A stretch of 16,050 nt of DNA from Myxococcales bacterium (lineage in GTDB: Bacteria > Myxococcota > Myxococcia > Myxococcales > Myxococcaceae). Made by a program: the position numbers and the translations under genes. Shown here piece after piece: positions 14,618 to 16,050 of the stretch. The stretch is taken from assembly GCA_003153055.1 (NCBI GenBank), contig PMBV01000449.1, forward strand, positions 1-16,050. Reading direction: 5' to 3'. The notes beneath the pieces were generated by a model. That model was given only the letters and a program-made list of their open reading frames with translations, was not told the origin of the DNA and did not search any database. How positions within the stretch are numbered: the stretch's first letter is position 1; each line of letters starts with the position of its first letter.

Positions 14618-15157
14618 TGGGCCTCCGGAACCTGGCGGTGCTTCAGATATACGCTATCGAACCCGTGGTTGGCGATGAGGTCGATCCCGTGTGACTCGGT
14701 GAAGTAGTTCACCTTGGCGCCCTTCCCGGCGTCGGTGAGCGGGTCCCACTTGGTGGCCTCGCCGAGGCCGAGCGTGTTGGGTACTGGGTCGAGCGGGGAA
14801 GGTCTGGCCGCCCTTTCCAACCAGCATTCCATCATACTGCTTGTCTGGGCTGGTGCCCCACGGGTTCACCGTGTTCAGCACTGGCCCCACCTTCTGCTTC
14901 ACGCCCTGAAACGAGTCGCCCACGGCCTTGGTCGTCTTCTTGGCCGCGGAGGCGACAGCGGTCTCGGCCTTGCTCACCGCGCTTTCCGTCTTCTTAACCG
15001 CGCCCCAGCTCGCGCTCTTTGCCTTCTGGGCCACGTCTCCGGCCGTGCGCACCGCGGAGGCGGCCTCTTCCGCCTTGTGCACGGTCGTCGAGGCGGCGTC
15101 CCCAGCCTTGTGCACCGTGTTCGAGATGCCACGCTTCAGGGAATCGAGCAGACTCAT
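14614..15157 (-). CDS. LEA-like helical protein with C-terminal domain; frame broken at a CCCC run
   Basis: Two frames together make one plausible ~180-residue protein. Start ATG 15157 has GGAG (15164-15167) at 6 bases; the upstream ATG 15184 lacks this. Residues 11-105 are Ala/Lys/Thr/Val-rich amphipathic helix with 11-residue repeats (TVHKAGDAAST, TVHKAEEAASA), as in LEA or apolipoprotein-like proteins. Then NPWGTSPDKQYDGMLVGKGG begins a globular domain. At F120-P121 (TTC CCC GCT, 14800-14792) the frame degenerates into Arg/His-rich sequence. The +1 frame continues sensibly: LDPVPNTLGLGEATKWDP to VYLKHRQVPEAQ, ending in the ATGA overlap with the CesT/YbjN-like gene. Removing one C from the CCCC at 14795-14798 joins them. 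Read literally, the first frame stops at 14654. Sequencing indel, pseudogene or programmed frameshift are all possible. Confidence 0.7.
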
Positions 15158-15241
15158 TGTCTTCTCCGGATCGTTCGGCGACATCGTATTGTCGCCCGCC
15201 GAATCCGCGGGTTGCGTGTTTTCTGCGTGGAGCCCTCCGCA

Positions 15242-16050
15242 TCAACTCCCGCGACGGCTCAGTCGTTGTACGTAGCGCTCCCACTCGGCGCGGAGCGTGT
15301 CAGGCTCGCCGCCAAGCGCTTCCCCGAGGGCGCGGAAACCGCTCGGGTCTTCGGCTTTGAGCTCGATGGCTCGACGCACCAGCGTGGTGAGCGCGCCCTT
15401 CTCTTGTAGCCAGTGGCACAGGTAGCGGGCCGCGGCGTAGTGCGTGCCATCGACGTCCTCGTAGAACTCGTCCTGTGAGAAGTGGGCGAGGGAGCTGAAG
15501 GACGCGACCCTGCCGGCCGCGAGGCCCTGCTGAAGCGCTGGCAACCGCCAATTGACGCGGCCCTTGAGGTGCCCCTCGTCTTCAAAGGGAAACTCGAAGA
15601 GAGAAGCCAGCCCCTCGTTGAGCCAGGCCGGAGCGTCGGGCCACGCGTGGTGCATGAACGGGTGCACCATCTCGTGCACCAGCGTGCCGTAGCCGGGCCT
15701 GATGTTCATCACCTGGGCGTGGCGGCTCGGCAGGTAGTAACCGTAGGGCGTCTCGGGGTTGGTCCCGAAGAGCTCGCGTGAGAGCCGTTGGTAGCTCGCC
15801 GCGTCCTTGAGAACCCATATCTCCTCCAGCTCGCTGGGCGCCTCGGCGAAGAAGTCCTTGAGCAAGAGGTCGCGCGTCCACCGCACCACCTCCTTCCCTC
15901 GGCGGCGAACGGTCTGAGGCTCCTCGTTGCCGACCACCAGGAACGGCCGCTCCCACACCACCGTCATGCCTCGGGGCAGCGTGCGCCTGAGCTCGAGCAC
16001 ATGCTGGGCGGCCGCCGCGGGCCGAGAGCGCCGAACAGGTTGCCCAACCT
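15242..16050 (-). CDS. Gluzincin-type metallopeptidase (peptidase MA-like), 5' end outside the window
   Basis: The frame is open from the window edge to the TGA at 15244-15242, so the N-terminus is missing; the GTG at 16000 is probably internal. The zinc site is clear: HEMVH (15676-15662), with the third ligand Glu in WLNEGLASLFEF 15 residues later, the HExxH...E spacing of gluzincins. Before it lie a strand-rich segment (TVVWERPFLVVGNEE) and YGYYLPSRHAQVMNIRPGYG. After it a mostly helical tail contains HYAAARYLCHWLQEKGALTTLV and ends QRLSRRGS. This layout matches the peptidase MA / DUF1570-like family of envelope or secreted proteases; the substrate is unknown. A signal sequence may lie beyond the edge. 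It is separated from the LEA-like gene by 84 bases on the same strand. Confidence 0.87.
   Translation of the reverse strand, partial: VGQPVRRSRPAAAAQHVLELRRTLPRGMTVVWERPFLVVGNEEPQTVRRRGKEVVRWTRDLLLKDFFAEAPSELEEIWVLKDAASYQRLSRELFGTNPETPYGYYLPSRHAQVMNIRPGYGTLVHEMVHPFMHHAWPDAPAWLNEGLASLFEFPFEDEGHLKGRVNWRLPALQQGLAAGRVASFSSLAHFSQDEFYEDVDGTHYAAARYLCHWLQEKGALTTLVRRAIELKAEDPSGFRALGEALGGEPDTLRAEWERYVQRLSRRGS

Overview
The window reads like a chromosomal segment of a myxobacterium or close relative (Myxococcota). It has very high GC with strong GC3 bias, so long antisense shadow frames are common. It carries Cys-rich lipoproteins on low-complexity Gly/Thr stalks, many lipoproteins and envelope proteins, an ECF-type sigma factor, an Rpn-family nuclease and an HDOD protein. 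This assignment is by style of gene content, not by a marker gene. I saw no rRNA, tRNA, CRISPR array or insertion sequence.

Layout. 1-614 (minus): an ECF-like sigma factor overlapping the start of a downstream gene that leaves the window. 767-1528 (plus): an unrecognised protein. 1607-2767 (plus): a predicted lipoprotein with an 11-copy six-residue stalk and a Cys-rich knot-like region. 2787-3203 (minus): a small lipoprotein with two CxxCH haem motifs. 3382-4356 (plus): an Rpn-family nuclease, ending at a strong hairpin (4360-4387).

4426-10452 (minus) is the main system. It is a tightly packed six-gene operon in transcription order: TetR regulator, LolA-like periplasmic protein, two LolC/E (FtsX)-type permeases, LolD/MacB-type ATPase, and a DUF1302-like outer-membrane barrel. 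Gene junctions range from a 4-bp overlap to a 12-bp gap. Together they could form an envelope-spanning route: the inner-membrane ABC complex extracts a hydrophobic cargo, the LolA-like protein carries it across the periplasm, and the barrel receives it. There is no MacA-type adaptor, no TolC and no LolB in the operon. The cargo is unknown. An AT-rich island with a TGAAT-N6-ATTCA palindrome upstream of tetR is a candidate operator.

10453-11193 is gene-free and contains a roughly 78-bp inverted repeat (30-bp perfect core) spanning 10801-11072, possibly a MITE-like element. 11194-12219 encodes an aldo/keto reductase and 12262-13245 a BioF2/CelD-like GNAT protein (both plus). 13250-14164 (minus) is an HDOD protein. 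14195-15157 (minus) is a coupled pair: a small CesT/YbjN-like protein preceded by an LEA-like helical protein whose reading frame breaks at a CCCC run. 15242-16050 (minus) is a gluzincin-type metallopeptidase cut by the window edge.
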